This document shows positions 1 to 8,920 of a DNA stretch of 64,000 bases, one piece after another. Every line of letters begins with the position of its first letter. The stretch's first letter is position 1. The stretch is from Pleomorphomonas carboxyditropha (GTDB lineage: Bacteria; Pseudomonadota; Alphaproteobacteria; Rhizobiales; Pleomorphomonadaceae): assembly GCF_002770725.1 (NCBI RefSeq), contig NZ_NQVN01000009.1, positions 124,001 through 188,000 of the forward strand. The letters run 5' to 3'. The notes beneath the pieces were generated by a model. It was not told the DNA's origin, searched no databases, and saw only the letters and a program-made list of their open reading frames with translations. Position numbers and translations under genes: made by a program.

Positions 1-1
1 C

Positions 2-343
2 TTCGCCCTCGAGCAGCTCGGGCAGGACTATATCCTGACCGCCCGGGCGAAGGGGCTGCGGCTCCGGCGGGTGGTCGTCCGGCACATCCTGCCGAACATC
101 GCCGTGCAGCTCATCACCATCCTCGCCATCTCCTACGGCGGCCTGCTCGAAGGCGCCGTGCTGATCGAGATCGTGTTCTCCTGGCCCGGCATCGGCCAGT
201 ACATGACCAACGCCCTTCTGATCGGCGACATGAACGCCGTCGTCGCCTGCACCCTCTTGATCGGGATCGTCTTCATGGCTTTGAATTTTCTCGCCGACCT
301 CGCCTATGTCGCCCTCGATCCGCGCACGCGGTCCGGCGAATGA
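2..343 (+). CDS. ABC transporter permease, peptide/nickel type (3' end only)
   Basis: The reading frame is already open at the window edge, so this is the C-terminal part of a longer protein. It contains the cytoplasmic EAA-type loop that contacts the ATPase (YILTARAKGLRLRRVV), followed by two hydrophobic segments and the family ending (LADLAYVALDPRTR). This matches the DppB/OppB family of inner-membrane permeases for oligopeptides, dipeptides or nickel. It overlaps the next permease gene by 4 bp (ATGA), so it is the upstream member of a four-gene operon. The substrate cannot be read from the sequence. Confidence 0.9.
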   Translation, partial: FALEQLGQDYILTARAKGLRLRRVVVRHILPNIAVQLITILAISYGGLLEGAVLIEIVFSWPGIGQYMTNALLIGDMNAVVACTLLIGIVFMALNFLADLAYVALDPRTRSGE

Positions 344-1230
344 CGGCGGACAACACCATGGCCGGTCCCATTGCCGTCTCCCAGCCCGAACCGGGCATCT
401 GGCGCGAACGCCTGCTGCGGATCGTCGACGAGCCGCTCGGCCTCGCCGGCCTGCTGGTGCTCTGCCTGTTCGCCACCGTGGCGGTGCTGGCGCCGATCCT
501 GGCGCCCTACGATCCCACCGTCCAGGATCTCGGCAACATCATGCAGGCGCCGGGCGCCGCCCACTGGGCGGGAACGGACGAGCTCGGCCGCGATATCCTC
601 AGCCGCCTGATCTGGGGCACCCGCATCACCTTCCGCACCATCCTGACGGTGGCGCTGATCATCGGCCCGCTCGGCCTCGTCATCGGCGTGATCTCCGGCT
701 ACTGCGGCGGCAAGGTCGACACCGTCCTGATGCGCTTCACCGACATCGTGCTGTCCTTTCCCTCGCTGGTGCTGGCGCTCTCCTTCGCCGCGGCGCTCGG
801 CGCCGGCCTCGGCACGGCGATCATCGCCATATCCTTGACCTCCTGGCCGTCGATCGCCCGCCTGGCCCGGGCGGAAACGCTGACGGTGCGCCGGGCCGAA
901 TATGTCGCGGCGGCGCGGCTTTACGGCGCCTCGCACCTGCGGCTGATCTTCCTCTACATCATGCCGATGTGCATTCCCTCGGTGATCGTCCGCCTGACGC
1001 TGGCCATGGCGAGCGTCATCCTGACGGCGGCCGGCCTCGGCTTTCTCGGTCTCGGCGCCCAGCCGCCGTCGCCGGAGTGGGGCGCCATGATCTCCTCCGG
1101 GCGCAAGTACATGCTCGACGCCTGGTGGATCGCCGTCATGCCCGGCATCGCCATCCTGACCGTCAGCCTGGCCTTCAACCTGCTCGGCGACACCCTGCGA
1201 GATATCCTGGATCCGCGCCATGCCCGCTGA
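340..1230 (+). CDS. ABC transporter permease, DppC/OppC type
   Basis: A 296-residue inner-membrane permease. It has an N-terminal membrane helix around residues 30-52, the family signature GTDELGRDILSRLIWG near residue 75, several membrane spans, an EAA loop (EYVAAARLYGASHLRL), and the ending GDTLRDILDP. It would form the translocation channel with the preceding permease. The start overlaps the upstream stop by 4 bp and the end overlaps the ATPase gene, so the genes are translationally coupled. Length and domain order are normal for the family. Confidence 0.93.
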   Translation: MTADNTMAGPIAVSQPEPGIWRERLLRIVDEPLGLAGLLVLCLFATVAVLAPILAPYDPTVQDLGNIMQAPGAAHWAGTDELGRDILSRLIWGTRITFRTILTVALIIGPLGLVIGVISGYCGGKVDTVLMRFTDIVLSFPSLVLALSFAAALGAGLGTAIIAISLTSWPSIARLARAETLTVRRAEYVAAARLYGASHLRLIFLYIMPMCIPSVIVRLTLAMASVILTAAGLGFLGLGAQPPSPEWGAMISSGRKYMLDAWWIAVMPGIAILTVSLAFNLLGDTLRDILDPRHAR

Positions 1231-2089
1231 CACGCCGACTTCCGCCTCCGACAGGCTGCTGCACGTCCGCGGCCTCGACGTCACCTTCGGGCGCAGCGCC
1301 AACCCCGTGTTCGCCGTGAAGGGCGCCAGCTTCGACCTCGGGCGCGAGCGCCTCGGCATCGTCGGCGAATCCGGATCGGGCAAATCCACGCTCGGCCGGG
1401 CGATCATGCGGCTGCACCCGAAAAGCGCGCGCGTCACCGCCGACGCCATGCGGTTCATGGGCACCGACCTGATGTCGCTCGGCGAGGCGGCCATGAGCCG
1501 CCTCAGAGGGTCGGAGATCAGCCTGATCCTGCAGGACCCGCGCTATTCGCTGAACCCGGTCCAGCCGGTCGGCATGCAGATCGCCGAAGTCGCGGAGGTG
1601 CACCTCGGCCTCAAGGGCAAGGCGTCGCGGGCGGCGGCGGCCGACATGCTCGCCGCCGTGCGCATCCGCGATGTCGAGCGCACCATGGGCCTTTATCCGC
1701 ACGAGATTTCCGGCGGCATGGGCCAGCGCGTCATGATCGCCATGATGCTGCTCAACAAGCCGAAACTGGTGATCGCCGACGAGCCGACCTCGGCGCTCGA
1801 CGTCAGCGTTCGTTCCGACGTGCTGACGCTGCTCGACAATCTCGTCCGCGAGAACGCCTCCGGCCTTATCCTGATCAGCCACGACATTCGCATGGTCGCC
1901 CGGTTCTGCGACCGCATCATCGTCATGTATGCCGGCCGGATGGTCGAGGAGATCACCTCGCTCGCCTCGGCGCGCCACCCCTATACGCTCGGGCTGATCG
2001 CCGCCATGCCGAGCCTGGACGGTCCGCGACCGGACCGCCTGCCGGTTCTGGACCGGCAACTGCTGGCCCAGATGAAGGAATCGGCCTGA
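1220..2089 (+). CDS. ABC transporter ATPase, DppD/OppD type
   Basis: A 289-residue ATP-binding subunit. Walker A is GESGSGKST, the signature loop reads SGGMGQR, and Walker B is [12 protein letters not shown]. The C-terminal tail has the [12 protein letters not shown] motif typical of the oligopeptide-transporter ATPases. It overlaps the permease gene by 11 bp and ends on the A of the next ATG. It should energise import together with the second ATPase. Confidence 0.93.
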   Translation: MPADTPTSASDRLLHVRGLDVTFGRSANPVFAVKGASFDLGRERLGIVGESGSGKSTLGRAIMRLHPKSARVTADAMRFMGTDLMSLGEAAMSRLRGSEISLILQDPRYSLNPVQPVGMQIAEVAEVHLGLKGKASRAAAADMLAAVRIRDVERTMGLYPHEISGGMGQRVMIAMMLLNKPKLVIADEPTSALDVSVRSDVLTLLDNLVRENASGLILISHDIRMVARFCDRIIVMYAGRMVEEITSLASARHPYTLGLIAAMPSLDGPRPDRLPVLDRQLLAQMKESA

Positions 2090-2826
2090 TGATCAAGGTC
2101 CGCAACATCGACGTTCATTTTCAGGCCCACCATCACGACAAGCACGCGGTCAAATCCGTGTCGTTCAGCGTCGCCAGGGGGGAATGCCTCGGCATTGTCG
2201 GCGAAAGCGGCTGCGGCAAGTCGACCGTTCTGCGCTCGCTCGCCGGCCTCGAAACGCACTGGACGGGAACGATCGGCATGGCCGGCCGGCAGGTCGGCCA
2301 GAAGCGCCGGCGGGACGACCTGCCGCTGGTGCAGATGGTATTCCAGGATCCCTACGGCTCGCTGCATCCGCGCCACCGCATTGGCCGGGCGCTGAAGGAG
2401 CCGCTCATCTCCATGGGGCGGACCGCCGACGACGACATCGTGGGGGTGGCTCTGGAAGGGGTCGGCCTGCCGCGCCATTTCGCCGGACGCTTTCCCCACC
2501 AGCTTTCCGGCGGCCAGCGGCAGCGCGTCGCCATCGCCCGGGCGCTGCTGCTGAAGCCGCCGATCGTGCTGCTCGACGAACCGACCTCGGCGCTCGACGT
2601 CTCGGTGCAGGCCGAGGTGCTGAACCTTCTGTCGGCGCTGCGCCGCGAGATGGAGCTGACCTACGTCTTCGTCAGCCACGACCTCGGCGTCATCGGCCAG
2701 ATGTGCGACCGGCTGATCGTCATGCGCGACGGCGAGCTGATCGAGGAGATGACGGCGGACGAGTTGCGCGGCCGCCGGGTCAAGACCGAGTATGCCAGGG
2801 AATTGCTGGAAAAGAGCTTCATCTAG
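2089..2826 (+). CDS. ABC transporter ATPase, DppF/OppF type
   Basis: A 245-residue ATP-binding subunit with Walker A GESGCGKS, signature LSGGQRQR and Walker [12 protein letters not shown]. It is shorter than typical DppF proteins (about 300-330 residues) because the C-terminal oligopeptide-transporter extension is nearly absent. It is the last gene of the operon and starts on the last base of the preceding gene. A repeat element follows 85 bp downstream. Confidence 0.92.
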   Translation: MIKVRNIDVHFQAHHHDKHAVKSVSFSVARGECLGIVGESGCGKSTVLRSLAGLETHWTGTIGMAGRQVGQKRRRDDLPLVQMVFQDPYGSLHPRHRIGRALKEPLISMGRTADDDIVGVALEGVGLPRHFAGRFPHQLSGGQRQRVAIARALLLKPPIVLLDEPTSALDVSVQAEVLNLLSALRREMELTYVFVSHDLGVIGQMCDRLIVMRDGELIEEMTADELRGRRVKTEYARELLEKSFI

Positions 2827-2910
2827 GCGCGCTCAAAGATGAGTGTCGGTTGGAGGTTTCATCCTCCGGCCGGTTGGGCTATCGTCGCCGCCCCGGCAGG
2901 TCCGGTCCCT

Positions 2911-3012
2911 AGAGCATTTTCGAGCGAAGTGGAAACCGGTTCGCGTGAAGAAAATGCGCCAATTCAAGAAGATAGAGCGTTTCTGCGTTTCTATGAAACA
3001 CGGAAACGCTCG
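2911..3012. repeat. Rhizobiales-type intergenic palindromic repeat
   Basis: The stretch begins AGAGCATTTT, continues GAAGTGGAAACCGGTTCGCG, and ends in a hairpin whose arms are GAGCGTTTC (2975-2983) and GAAACGCTC (3003-3011). Elements with this layout are widespread intergenic repeats in Rhizobiales. It lies between the ABC operon and moaA and could act as a 3' stem-loop for the operon. A related half-element overlaps the end of the phosphoribosyltransferase gene (6764-6819). Confidence 0.75.
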
Positions 3013-3028
3013 AGGCGAACGCAACCGC

Positions 3029-4036
3029 ATGCAGCACATGTCCCATCTGATCGACCCGTTCGGCCGGCGCGTCGACTATCTGCGCGTTTCGGTGACCGAT
3101 CGCTGCGACTTCCGTTGCGTCTACTGCATGTCCGGCGACATGACCTTCCTGCCGCATGGCGATCTCCTGACGCTGGAGGAGCTCGATCGCCTGTGCGCCG
3201 CCTTCATCCGGCGCGGCGTGCGCCGCATCCGCGTGTCCGGCGGCGAGCCGCTGGTGCGGCGCGGCATCATGGCGCTGTTCCGTTCCCTGAAGGCCTACCT
3301 CGACGACGGCAGCCTCGACGAGGTGACGCTGACCACCAACGGCTCGCAGCTCGCCCGTTTCGCCGACGAGCTCGCCGATTGCGGCGTCCGCCGCGTCAAC
3401 GTGTCGCTCGACAGCCTCGATCCCGTGAAGTTCCGGGCGATCACCCGCACCGGCAGCCTTGAGAAGGTGCTCGGCGGCATCGACGCGGCGGTGCGCGCCG
3501 GCCTGAAGGTGAAGATCAACACGGTGGCGCTGCGGGACGTCAACGAGTTCGAGCTCGCCGACATGATCGCCTGGGCGCACGGGCGCGGCTTCGACCTGAC
3601 GCTGATCGAGACCATGCCGCTCGGCGAGGTCGACGGCGACCGGCTCGCCCAGTATCTGCCGCTCACCGAGGCGCGGGCGCGCCTCTCCCGCCGTTTCACG
3701 CTCGACGAGACGGGCTACCGCACCGGCGGCCCGGCCCGCTACGTGACGGTGCGGGAGACGGGGGGACGGCTCGGCTTCATCACGCCGATGACCCACAATT
3801 TCTGCGAAAGCTGCAACCGCGTGCGCGTCACCTGCACCGGCACCGTCTACATGTGCCTCGGCCAGGAGGACAAGGTCGATCTCAGGGCGCCGCTGCGCGC
3901 CTCCGAGGGCGACGACCTGCTCGACGCCGCCATTCTCAGGGCCATCGCCCACAAGCCGCGCGGCCACGACTTCGTCATCGACCGCACCGGCATCCCCTCG
4001 GTCAAGGGCCGGCACATGAACACGACCGGAGGGTAG
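3029..4036 (+). CDS. moaA: GTP 3',8-cyclase MoaA (molybdenum cofactor)
   Basis: A radical SAM enzyme of 335 residues that converts GTP to 3',8-cyclo-7,8-dihydro-GTP, the first step of molybdopterin synthesis. The N-terminal [4Fe-4S] motif is CDFRCVYC. The C-terminal cluster cysteines are in [10 protein letters not shown] and a third Cys follows in VYMCLG. The protein ends in the conserved Gly-Gly. An upstream in-frame ATG at 2843 would add 62 residues encoded by the repeat element, so I prefer 3029 ([13 protein letters not shown]); ATG 3038 is also possible. No other moa genes are nearby. Confidence 0.96.
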   Translation: MQHMSHLIDPFGRRVDYLRVSVTDRCDFRCVYCMSGDMTFLPHGDLLTLEELDRLCAAFIRRGVRRIRVSGGEPLVRRGIMALFRSLKAYLDDGSLDEVTLTTNGSQLARFADELADCGVRRVNVSLDSLDPVKFRAITRTGSLEKVLGGIDAAVRAGLKVKINTVALRDVNEFELADMIAWAHGRGFDLTLIETMPLGEVDGDRLAQYLPLTEARARLSRRFTLDETGYRTGGPARYVTVRETGGRLGFITPMTHNFCESCNRVRVTCTGTVYMCLGQEDKVDLRAPLRASEGDDLLDAAILRAIAHKPRGHDFVIDRTGIPSVKGRHMNTTGG

Positions 4037-4057
4037 GGCGCCCAACCTCGGGCGCCC
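4036..4057. terminator. Hairpin between convergent moaA and the binding-protein gene
   Basis: A perfect 8-bp stem GGGCGCCC / GGGCGCCC with a 6-nt loop (4044-4049). It begins at the moaA stop and ends 9 bp before the stop of the opposing gene. The position suggests a bidirectional terminator, although the T tract is weak. Confidence 0.6.
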
Positions 4058-4066
4058 CTTCGTGAA

Positions 4067-5671
4067 TCAGCTCTTGAGCGCCACGTCGGCCCAGTTGGAC
4101 ACCGCCCAGCGCGGATTGCTGGCGACGTTCTCCACGCTGTCGCGCGCCACCGTGATGAAGCCCCATTCGGCGACGTTGATCAGCGGCAGGTCGGCGGCCA
4201 CCTTCTTCTGGAACGCCTTGTAGAGCTCGGTGCGGGCGGCGGTATCCACCGTCTCGGCCGCCTTGTCGATCAGCGCGTCGAGCTCGGCATTGGCATAGCC
4301 GCCCTGGTTGGAGAACGGCACGCCATCAGGCGTGCCGGAGCGGACCAGGATGGTGGTGGAGATCGCCGGATCGCCGCGGAACACAGGCGGCGCCACCGCG
4401 AGGTCGAAGTCGTGATCGGTGTAGACCGCCTTCTGGTGGCCGGCCGCGTCGTTGTTGACGATCACCGCGTCGATGCCGACGGCGGCCAGCGCCTGCCGGA
4501 GATAATCGCCGAACTGGCGCGTCTCGTTGAAATAGGGCGCCGGCAGCAGCTTGAGCTGGAAGCGATTGCCGTCGTCGCCGCGCTTGTAGCCGGCCTCGTC
4601 GAGCAGGGCATTGGCCTTGTCGACGCTGAACTCGTAGGTCGGCACGTCGGCGGTGTAGAACTCCGGCGCGTTTTTCGGCACCGGGCCGGTGGCGGTGGCC
4701 GCATAGCCGAGGAACACCGTCTTGACCACGAAATCCTTGTCGATGGCGTGGGCGATGGCCTGCCGCACCTTGAGGTCGGCGAGTTCCTTGCGGCGATGGT
4801 TGATCTCGACGACGAGCTGGTAGGTCAGCGCTTCGTAGCCCTTGGAGATCACCTTGATGCCCGGCACCTTGGAGATGCGGTCGAGGTCGGCGAGCGGCAC
4901 GGCCGAGAAGGCGGCGAGGTGGATCTCCTCCGCCTCCAGCGCCGCGCCGGCGCCGGCCCGGTCGGGCAGCACGCGGAAGACGATCTCGTCCACCTTCGGC
5001 TCGTCCTTCTCCCAATAGGTGTCGTTCTTCGACAGCAGGTAATATTCGCCGGGCTTGTATTCGGTGAACTTGAATGGGCCGGTGCCGATCAGCTTGTCGA
5101 TGGCCGGCGCGGCCTGAAGGTCGGTGCCGGCGAACACGTGCTTCGGCAACACGGCGGTGACGGCCGGCAGCGCGTTGCGGATCAACTGGACCGGCGTCGG
5201 CTTGGAGAACTTGAAGACGGCGGTGTGTTCGTCCGGCGTGTCGACGGCCGTAAGGTTGGCGAATACCGAGCGTCCCAGGTTCTGCAGCGGCTTCCACACC
5301 TCCAGCGCCGAGTAGGCGACGTCATCAGAGGTGAAGGGCTGGCCGTCGTGCCAGGTGACGCCCTCGCGCAGCTTGAAGGTGATGGAAAGACCGTCGTCGG
5401 CGCCCTCCCAGGACAGCGCGAGGCGCGGCGAAAGGCCGTTCTCGCCGTCGAAGGACGCCTCGGCCAGCGGCTCGATCACCTTGCTCGACAGGAAGAACAC
5501 GCCGTTCGAGGCGACGACGGCCGGATTGAGGTTCTTCGGCTCGCTGTCGGCGGCCACCACGAGGCGCGTCTTTTCCTGCGCCGACAGGCGGTTGGTCGAC
5601 AACGCCGTCGAGGCGGCGAGAAGCAGGGAGGCCTTGATCAGGCCACGGCGGGAAAGGACGGCAAAGGTCAT
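4067..5671 (-). CDS. ABC transporter substrate-binding protein (SBP_bac_5 family)
   Basis: A 534-residue periplasmic binding protein of the peptide/opine/nickel class. The N-terminus (LSRRGLIKASLLLAASTAL) has a twin-arginine motif before a hydrophobic core, so Tat export is likely. The family hallmarks are present (AADSEPKNLNP, LREGVTWHDGQPFTSDDV, and GTGPFKFTEYKPGEY). The open frame extends 60 codons upstream to 5851, but that stretch is Arg/Pro-rich and precedes the signal peptide, so 5671 is chosen. It is transcribed towards moaA. It is not in an operon with either ABC transporter in the window, so its partner is unknown. Confidence 0.93.
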   Translation of the reverse strand: MTFAVLSRRGLIKASLLLAASTALSTNRLSAQEKTRLVVAADSEPKNLNPAVVASNGVFFLSSKVIEPLAEASFDGENGLSPRLALSWEGADDGLSITFKLREGVTWHDGQPFTSDDVAYSALEVWKPLQNLGRSVFANLTAVDTPDEHTAVFKFSKPTPVQLIRNALPAVTAVLPKHVFAGTDLQAAPAIDKLIGTGPFKFTEYKPGEYYLLSKNDTYWEKDEPKVDEIVFRVLPDRAGAGAALEAEEIHLAAFSAVPLADLDRISKVPGIKVISKGYEALTYQLVVEINHRRKELADLKVRQAIAHAIDKDFVVKTVFLGYAATATGPVPKNAPEFYTADVPTYEFSVDKANALLDEAGYKRGDDGNRFQLKLLPAPYFNETRQFGDYLRQALAAVGIDAVIVNNDAAGHQKAVYTDHDFDLAVAPPVFRGDPAISTTILVRSGTPDGVPFSNQGGYANAELDALIDKAAETVDTAARTELYKAFQKKVAADLPLINVAEWGFITVARDSVENVASNPRWAVSNWADVALKS

Positions 5672-5884
5672 GGGTGAGCTCCGGCGAAAGCTTCGGCGAT
5701 CGGACCGTCGCGGATGCGATCGGGGTGACACTGTCGATCCGCAGGGCCGGATGTTACAGGGATGAATTTGCCGGCGGCAACGGTCCGGAGAACTATTTTT
5801 CGCGCAAAGTCGCCGAGCGGCGGCATATCCGGCCGAAAGCGCCGAATTCACCGTCGTCGCGCGAATTAATTCCTATTCGGCTCA

Positions 5885-5962
5885 TGCCAAAAGGCATTGA
5901 AAATGCTTCTTGGCATTCCGCTTGCCGATTTCTCATGCCCTTGACGCACATGAGAAATCGGC
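5885..5962. other. Structured intergenic region with a 14-bp perfect inverted repeat
   Basis: The 413 bp between the divergent binding-protein and phosphoribosyltransferase genes hold no convincing ORF. Two hairpins are visible. TGCCAA...TTGGCA spans about 5885-5915. A strong one has 14-bp perfect arms at 5924-5937 and 5949-5962 (GCCGATTTCTCATG and its complement) with an 11-nt loop. The function is unknown: terminator, operator or leader structure for the gene starting at 6085. Confidence 0.5.
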
Positions 5963-6084
5963 AATGTCCTCAATGAGCGGATGCGGCAGCATCTTCGCGA
6001 ATTGGTATAACTCAGCCGTCCTCGACATGGCGCTTTCCATCGCCGTGGCTTGCCTCTAAACCGGGAGCAGTCACGGGGCCTTTC

Positions 6085-6813
6085 ATGCAGCCGCACGATT
6101 TTTGGCAGACCATCCATCCCGCCGGCGCCCATGCCGATGCCGGACCGTTCGTCGAGGCCTATCCGGCGCGCTTCACCGACGGCCGCCAGCTCCTGCTGCC
6201 CATCCGGGCGCTTGCCGATGGCCGGTACGGGCTCGCGTCGCTGATCGTCAACCAGGCGAGCTTTGCGGTGCTGTCGGCGCTGGCCGACGATCTCGCCGCC
6301 CGGCTGCGTCCCTTTTCGCCGGACGTGGTGGTCGGCCTGCCGACGCTGGGGCTGACGCTCGCCGCCGCCGTCGCCGAGCGGCTCGGCCATGGCCGCTACG
6401 TCCCCTGCGGCACGTCGCGCAAGTTCTGGTATGTCGAGGAGCTGTCGGTGCCGATGAGCTCGGTGACCACCCATCACGCCAGGCGCCTCTACGTCGATCC
6501 GCGCATGCTGCCGCTCCTCGAGGGGCGGCGGGTCGCCCTTGTCGACGACGTGATCTCCTCGGGCGCGTCCATCGTCGCCGGCCTGCGCCTGATGGCCGCC
6601 GTCGCCGTCGAGCCGGTGGCGATCGGCGCCGCCATGCTGCAGACCGAACGCTGGCGGCCGGCGCTCGCCGAACTGTCGCCCATCTGGCCCGACAGGGTCG
6701 TGGGCTCGCTCGTCATGCCGCTCCTCGAACGGACCGACGCCGGCTGGATCGCCGAGGACCAGGGTATCGGACCGAAACGTGGAATCCGGTTTTCGGAAAA
6801 TCCGACGCGATAA
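6085..6813 (+). CDS. Phosphoribosyltransferase-domain protein
   Basis: A 242-residue protein with a type I phosphoribosyltransferase fold. The PRPP-binding loop is VALVDDVISSGASI around residues 152-165, preceded by the strand/turn VVVGLPTLGLTLAAAVA. Proteins of this group are purine/pyrimidine PRTase-like enzymes of unsettled substrate. The last 15 or so codons (GIGPKRGIRFSENPTR) are encoded by a Rhizobiales-type repeat, so the native C-terminus appears to have been replaced or extended. It has no operon partner. Confidence 0.85.
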   Translation: MQPHDFWQTIHPAGAHADAGPFVEAYPARFTDGRQLLLPIRALADGRYGLASLIVNQASFAVLSALADDLAARLRPFSPDVVVGLPTLGLTLAAAVAERLGHGRYVPCGTSRKFWYVEELSVPMSSVTTHHARRLYVDPRMLPLLEGRRVALVDDVISSGASIVAGLRLMAAVAVEPVAIGAAMLQTERWRPALAELSPIWPDRVVGSLVMPLLERTDAGWIAEDQGIGPKRGIRFSENPTR

Positions 6814-6819
6814 CAAAGC
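6764..6819. repeat. Repeat element overlapping the end of the phosphoribosyltransferase gene
   Basis: The sequence (ATCGGACCGAAACGTGGAAT, then CCGGTTTTCGGAAAATCCGA) resembles the 5' part of the intergenic repeat at 2911-3012, sharing the GTGGAA..CCGGTT core. It supplies the 3' coding end and stop of the upstream gene. Confidence 0.55.
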
Positions 6820-7018
6820 ACTGGATCGTCATCTTGTTGCCCGGGGCAGATTTCCGGGCCAGCTTGAGAAACCCCGCCTGGAAAGCGGCGGCAACATCCA
6901 TCAAATAACTGAAATGGCATCTCGCCCATGCGAGACCAGAAATACTGCACCTGCGTGCCCGGTAATTTACCCGGGCACCAGTGCGCCAACCTATCCCTTT
7001 GTTCCCCACGTATAAAGC

Positions 7019-7152
7019 TGTCATCCTCGCGCAGGCGAGGACCTCAGGCAGAACAAAGCTCGACGCAGATATAGCGCCCCAGCAACGCAAGGCGCCTGAT
7101 ACGCCCCTCATCACCTTCTCGTCCTGAGGTCCTCGCCTGCGCGAGGATGACA
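7019..7152. repeat. MITE-like element, copy 1
   Basis: 134 bp bounded by perfect 30-bp terminal inverted repeats (7019-7048 and 7123-7152), starting TGTCATCCTCGCGCAGGCGA. The interior is non-coding and homologous, in the opposite orientation, to the elements at 62889 and 63076. The TGTCATCC ends resemble widely dispersed alphaproteobacterial repeats. Confidence 0.8.
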
Positions 7153-7320
7153 ATCTATGGAGGCGATGCGCTCGGCGATGACGGCGTGATAGGAACGTTC
7201 GCGTGCCCGGCAAATTTCCGGGCAAGCTTGAGAAACAGCGTACCCGGGAATTTGCCCCGGGCACCAGTGCGCCGACCTATCCCTTTGTTCCCCACGTATA
7301 AAGCTGTCATTATATAAATC

Positions 7321-7454
7321 TGTCATCCTCGCGCAGGCGAGGACCTCGGGCAGAACAAAGCTCGACGCCGATATAACACTCCAGCAACGCAAGGCGCCCG
7401 ATACACCCCTCATCGCCTTCGCGTCCTGAGGTCCTCGCCTTCGCGAGGATGACG
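7321..7454. repeat. MITE-like element, copy 2
   Basis: A second 134-bp copy in the same orientation, 302 bp after copy 1, with slightly diverged arms (GCCTTCGCGAGGATGAC at the right). The interior matches copy 1 with scattered substitutions, so the copies are related but not recent identical duplicates. Confidence 0.8.
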
Positions 7455-7513
7455 ATCCATGGGAGGCGATGCGCTCGGCGATGACGGCGTGACCGGAACG
7501 TTCGCACGTCCTC

Positions 7514-7531
7514 TGCGTCCGTCAGGACGCA
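7514..7531 (-). terminator. Hairpin just after the TIM-barrel gene
   Basis: Arms TGCGTCC and GGACGCA with a GTCA loop, ending 8 bp before the stop codon of the minus-strand gene at 7539. A diverged copy of the same 25-bp segment (GTCCGTCRGGACGCAYGGC) sits at the stop of the minus-strand gene at 10241. This suggests a small mobile or recurrent 3' hairpin unit. Confidence 0.45.
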
Positions 7532-7538
7532 TGGCGAT

Positions 7539-8306
7539 CTAGGCCGTCAGCACCGCTTGCAAGCTGTCCGCCGTATCGCCCGTCGGCCGATATTCCAGGC
7601 CGATGCAGCCGTCGTAGCCGTTGGCTTCCAGCCAGGCGACGCAGGCTCGCCAGTCGAGGCCGCCGCTGCCGGGCTCGTGGCGGCCGGGCGTGTCGGCCAG
7701 GTGGCAGTGGGCGACCCGGTCGAGCCGGTTGGTCAGCACCTTGGCGATGTCCTCGCCCATCACGGCGGAGTGGTAGAGGCTATAGAGCAGGCGGATTTCC
7801 GGCCGGCCAACCTCGTCGACGATATCGAGACCCTCGGTCGTCGACGACAGGAAGCAGCCGGGATTGTCGATCAGGCTGTTGAGCGGCTCCAGCGCCAGCA
7901 CCATCCCGGTCCCCTCGAGCACGTCGGCGGCTTGGGAAAGCCCTTCGACGAGGGCGGCGCGCAGCTCGGTGCGCTCGCGGCCGGCAATGTCCGGTCCCGC
8001 CTCGGCGATCAGCACCGTGGCGCCGAGCTTCCGGGCAACGTCGACCGACTGGCGCAGCGCCTCGAGATATTCGCCGTGGCGCGCGAGGTCGGTCAGCGGC
8101 GCCGGCGGTTCGGCCTGCCCGGAGGCCAGCGCCACCAGCGGCAGGCCGGTTTCCGTGAGCGCCGCCATGATGGCGTCGATCGGCTTGTCGCGCCACTGCC
8201 GGAACTCGACGCCCTGCAGCCCCGCCTTGGCGGCGAGCCGGACGCGCTCGGCGATATCCGAAGTCTCCTTCGCAAACAGCCAATCGATGCTGGCGATGTA
8301 GCGCAT
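7539..8306 (-). CDS. Sugar-phosphate isomerase/epimerase-like TIM barrel (AP endonuclease 2 fold)
   Basis: A 255-residue protein of the xylose-isomerase-like TIM barrel superfamily, close in layout to hydroxypyruvate isomerases. Metal-site type residues appear in GVEFRQW, LALEPLNS, LYSLYHSAVMGED, HCHLADTPGRHEPGSG and CIGLEYRP. The start at 8306 is fixed by a strong ribosome-binding site (GGAGGAGGAGTGTC ATG); the longer frame to 8357 reads through that site. The true substrate is uncertain. Confidence 0.88.
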   Translation of the reverse strand: MRYIASIDWLFAKETSDIAERVRLAAKAGLQGVEFRQWRDKPIDAIMAALTETGLPLVALASGQAEPPAPLTDLARHGEYLEALRQSVDVARKLGATVLIAEAGPDIAGRERTELRAALVEGLSQAADVLEGTGMVLALEPLNSLIDNPGCFLSSTTEGLDIVDEVGRPEIRLLYSLYHSAVMGEDIAKVLTNRLDRVAHCHLADTPGRHEPGSGGLDWRACVAWLEANGYDGCIGLEYRPTGDTADSLQAVLTA

Positions 8307-8512
8307 GACACTCCTCCTCCTGGGGCACGCCGGCGGCAGGCCGCCGTCGCGGAACATGATGGGCGCGAGCGCCCCTGTGGTCGAGGCGCCGCGGTGCGCT
8401 GCGCGCCGGAGGCCATCTCAAAAAAAAGATGATGGCACCGGGAATAAAACCAAGCGGGCGGTGTTTTGGTTTCCGGGAGCCGGAACATCGGCGCTTTCCC
8501 GAGGAGGACACC

Positions 8513-8911
8513 ATGAACCGAATGCTTGTTTCCGCACTGCTCGCCGGCAGCCTTGCCGCCACCGCCTTCGCTCCGGCGTTGGCCGAGGACTACGCGTCGG
8601 GCGCCATCAAGACGATGGACACCGCCAAGGGCGAAATCCTCACCGACGCCTTGGGTATGGCGCTCTATACCTTTGACAAGGATGCCCCGGGCGTCTCCAA
8701 CTGCGATGGCGATTGCGCGATGAAATGGCCGCCGGTAACGGCGCCCGCCGGCGCCAAGGCAGACGGCGAGTTCTCGCTGGTGACGCGCAAGGACGGCTCG
8801 CAGCAGTGGGCGTTCAACGGCAAGCCGCTCTACCTCTGGCAGGGCGACAAGAAGGCGGGTGACATCAGCGGCGACGGCGTCGGCGGCGTCTGGCACCTCG
8901 CCAAGGAGTAA
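8513..8911 (+). CDS. Secreted protein of the COG4315 repeat family
   Basis: 132 residues. A Sec signal peptide (MNRMLVSALLAGSLAATAFA) ends at ALAED. The mature part contains the family pattern LTDALGMALYTFDKDAPG, SNCDGDCAMKWPPV and GKPLYLWQGDKKAGD. Such small periplasmic proteins of unknown function are common next to ECF sigma/anti-sigma pairs, as here. GAGGAGGACACC precedes the ATG. The sigma gene follows 9 bp after the stop, so the three genes probably form an operon. Confidence 0.88.
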   Translation: MNRMLVSALLAGSLAATAFAPALAEDYASGAIKTMDTAKGEILTDALGMALYTFDKDAPGVSNCDGDCAMKWPPVTAPAGAKADGEFSLVTRKDGSQQWAFNGKPLYLWQGDKKAGDISGDGVGGVWHLAKE

Positions 8912-8920
8912 GGCTGGACC

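Larger units (their letters stand above)
6814..7538. other. Gene-free stretch made mostly of repeats
   Basis: No coding sequence is supported in these 725 bp. They hold two 134-bp MITE-like elements (7019 and 7321) and two copies of an adjoining segment that includes CCCGGGCACCAGTGCGCC and CTATCCCTTTGTTCCCCACG (about 6973-7018 and 7257-7311). The larger repeat unit is therefore about 300 bp in direct orientation. Short ORFs here are shadows of the inverted repeats. Confidence 0.7.

Noticed and set aside
304-1494. Long minus-strand ORF (396 codons) across the ABC permease gene
   Set aside because: It is antisense to genes with clear ABC motifs. The product is His/Asp/Arg/Gly-rich without domains, typical of reverse frames in GC-rich DNA.
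4067-5671. The substrate-binding protein as the missing component of the left ABC operon
   Set aside because: It is on the opposite strand beyond moaA, and the operon begins outside the window, where its own binding protein may lie. The link cannot be decided here.
7019-7454. A CRISPR array, suggested by the recurring hairpin sequences
   Set aside because: The repeats are 134 bp elements with inverted ends and homologous interiors. There are no unique spacers of regular size and no cas genes.
6779-7507. Several overlapping ORFs between the phosphoribosyltransferase and TIM-barrel genes
   Set aside because: They follow the MITE-like repeats and recur with the repeat unit, with no start signals.
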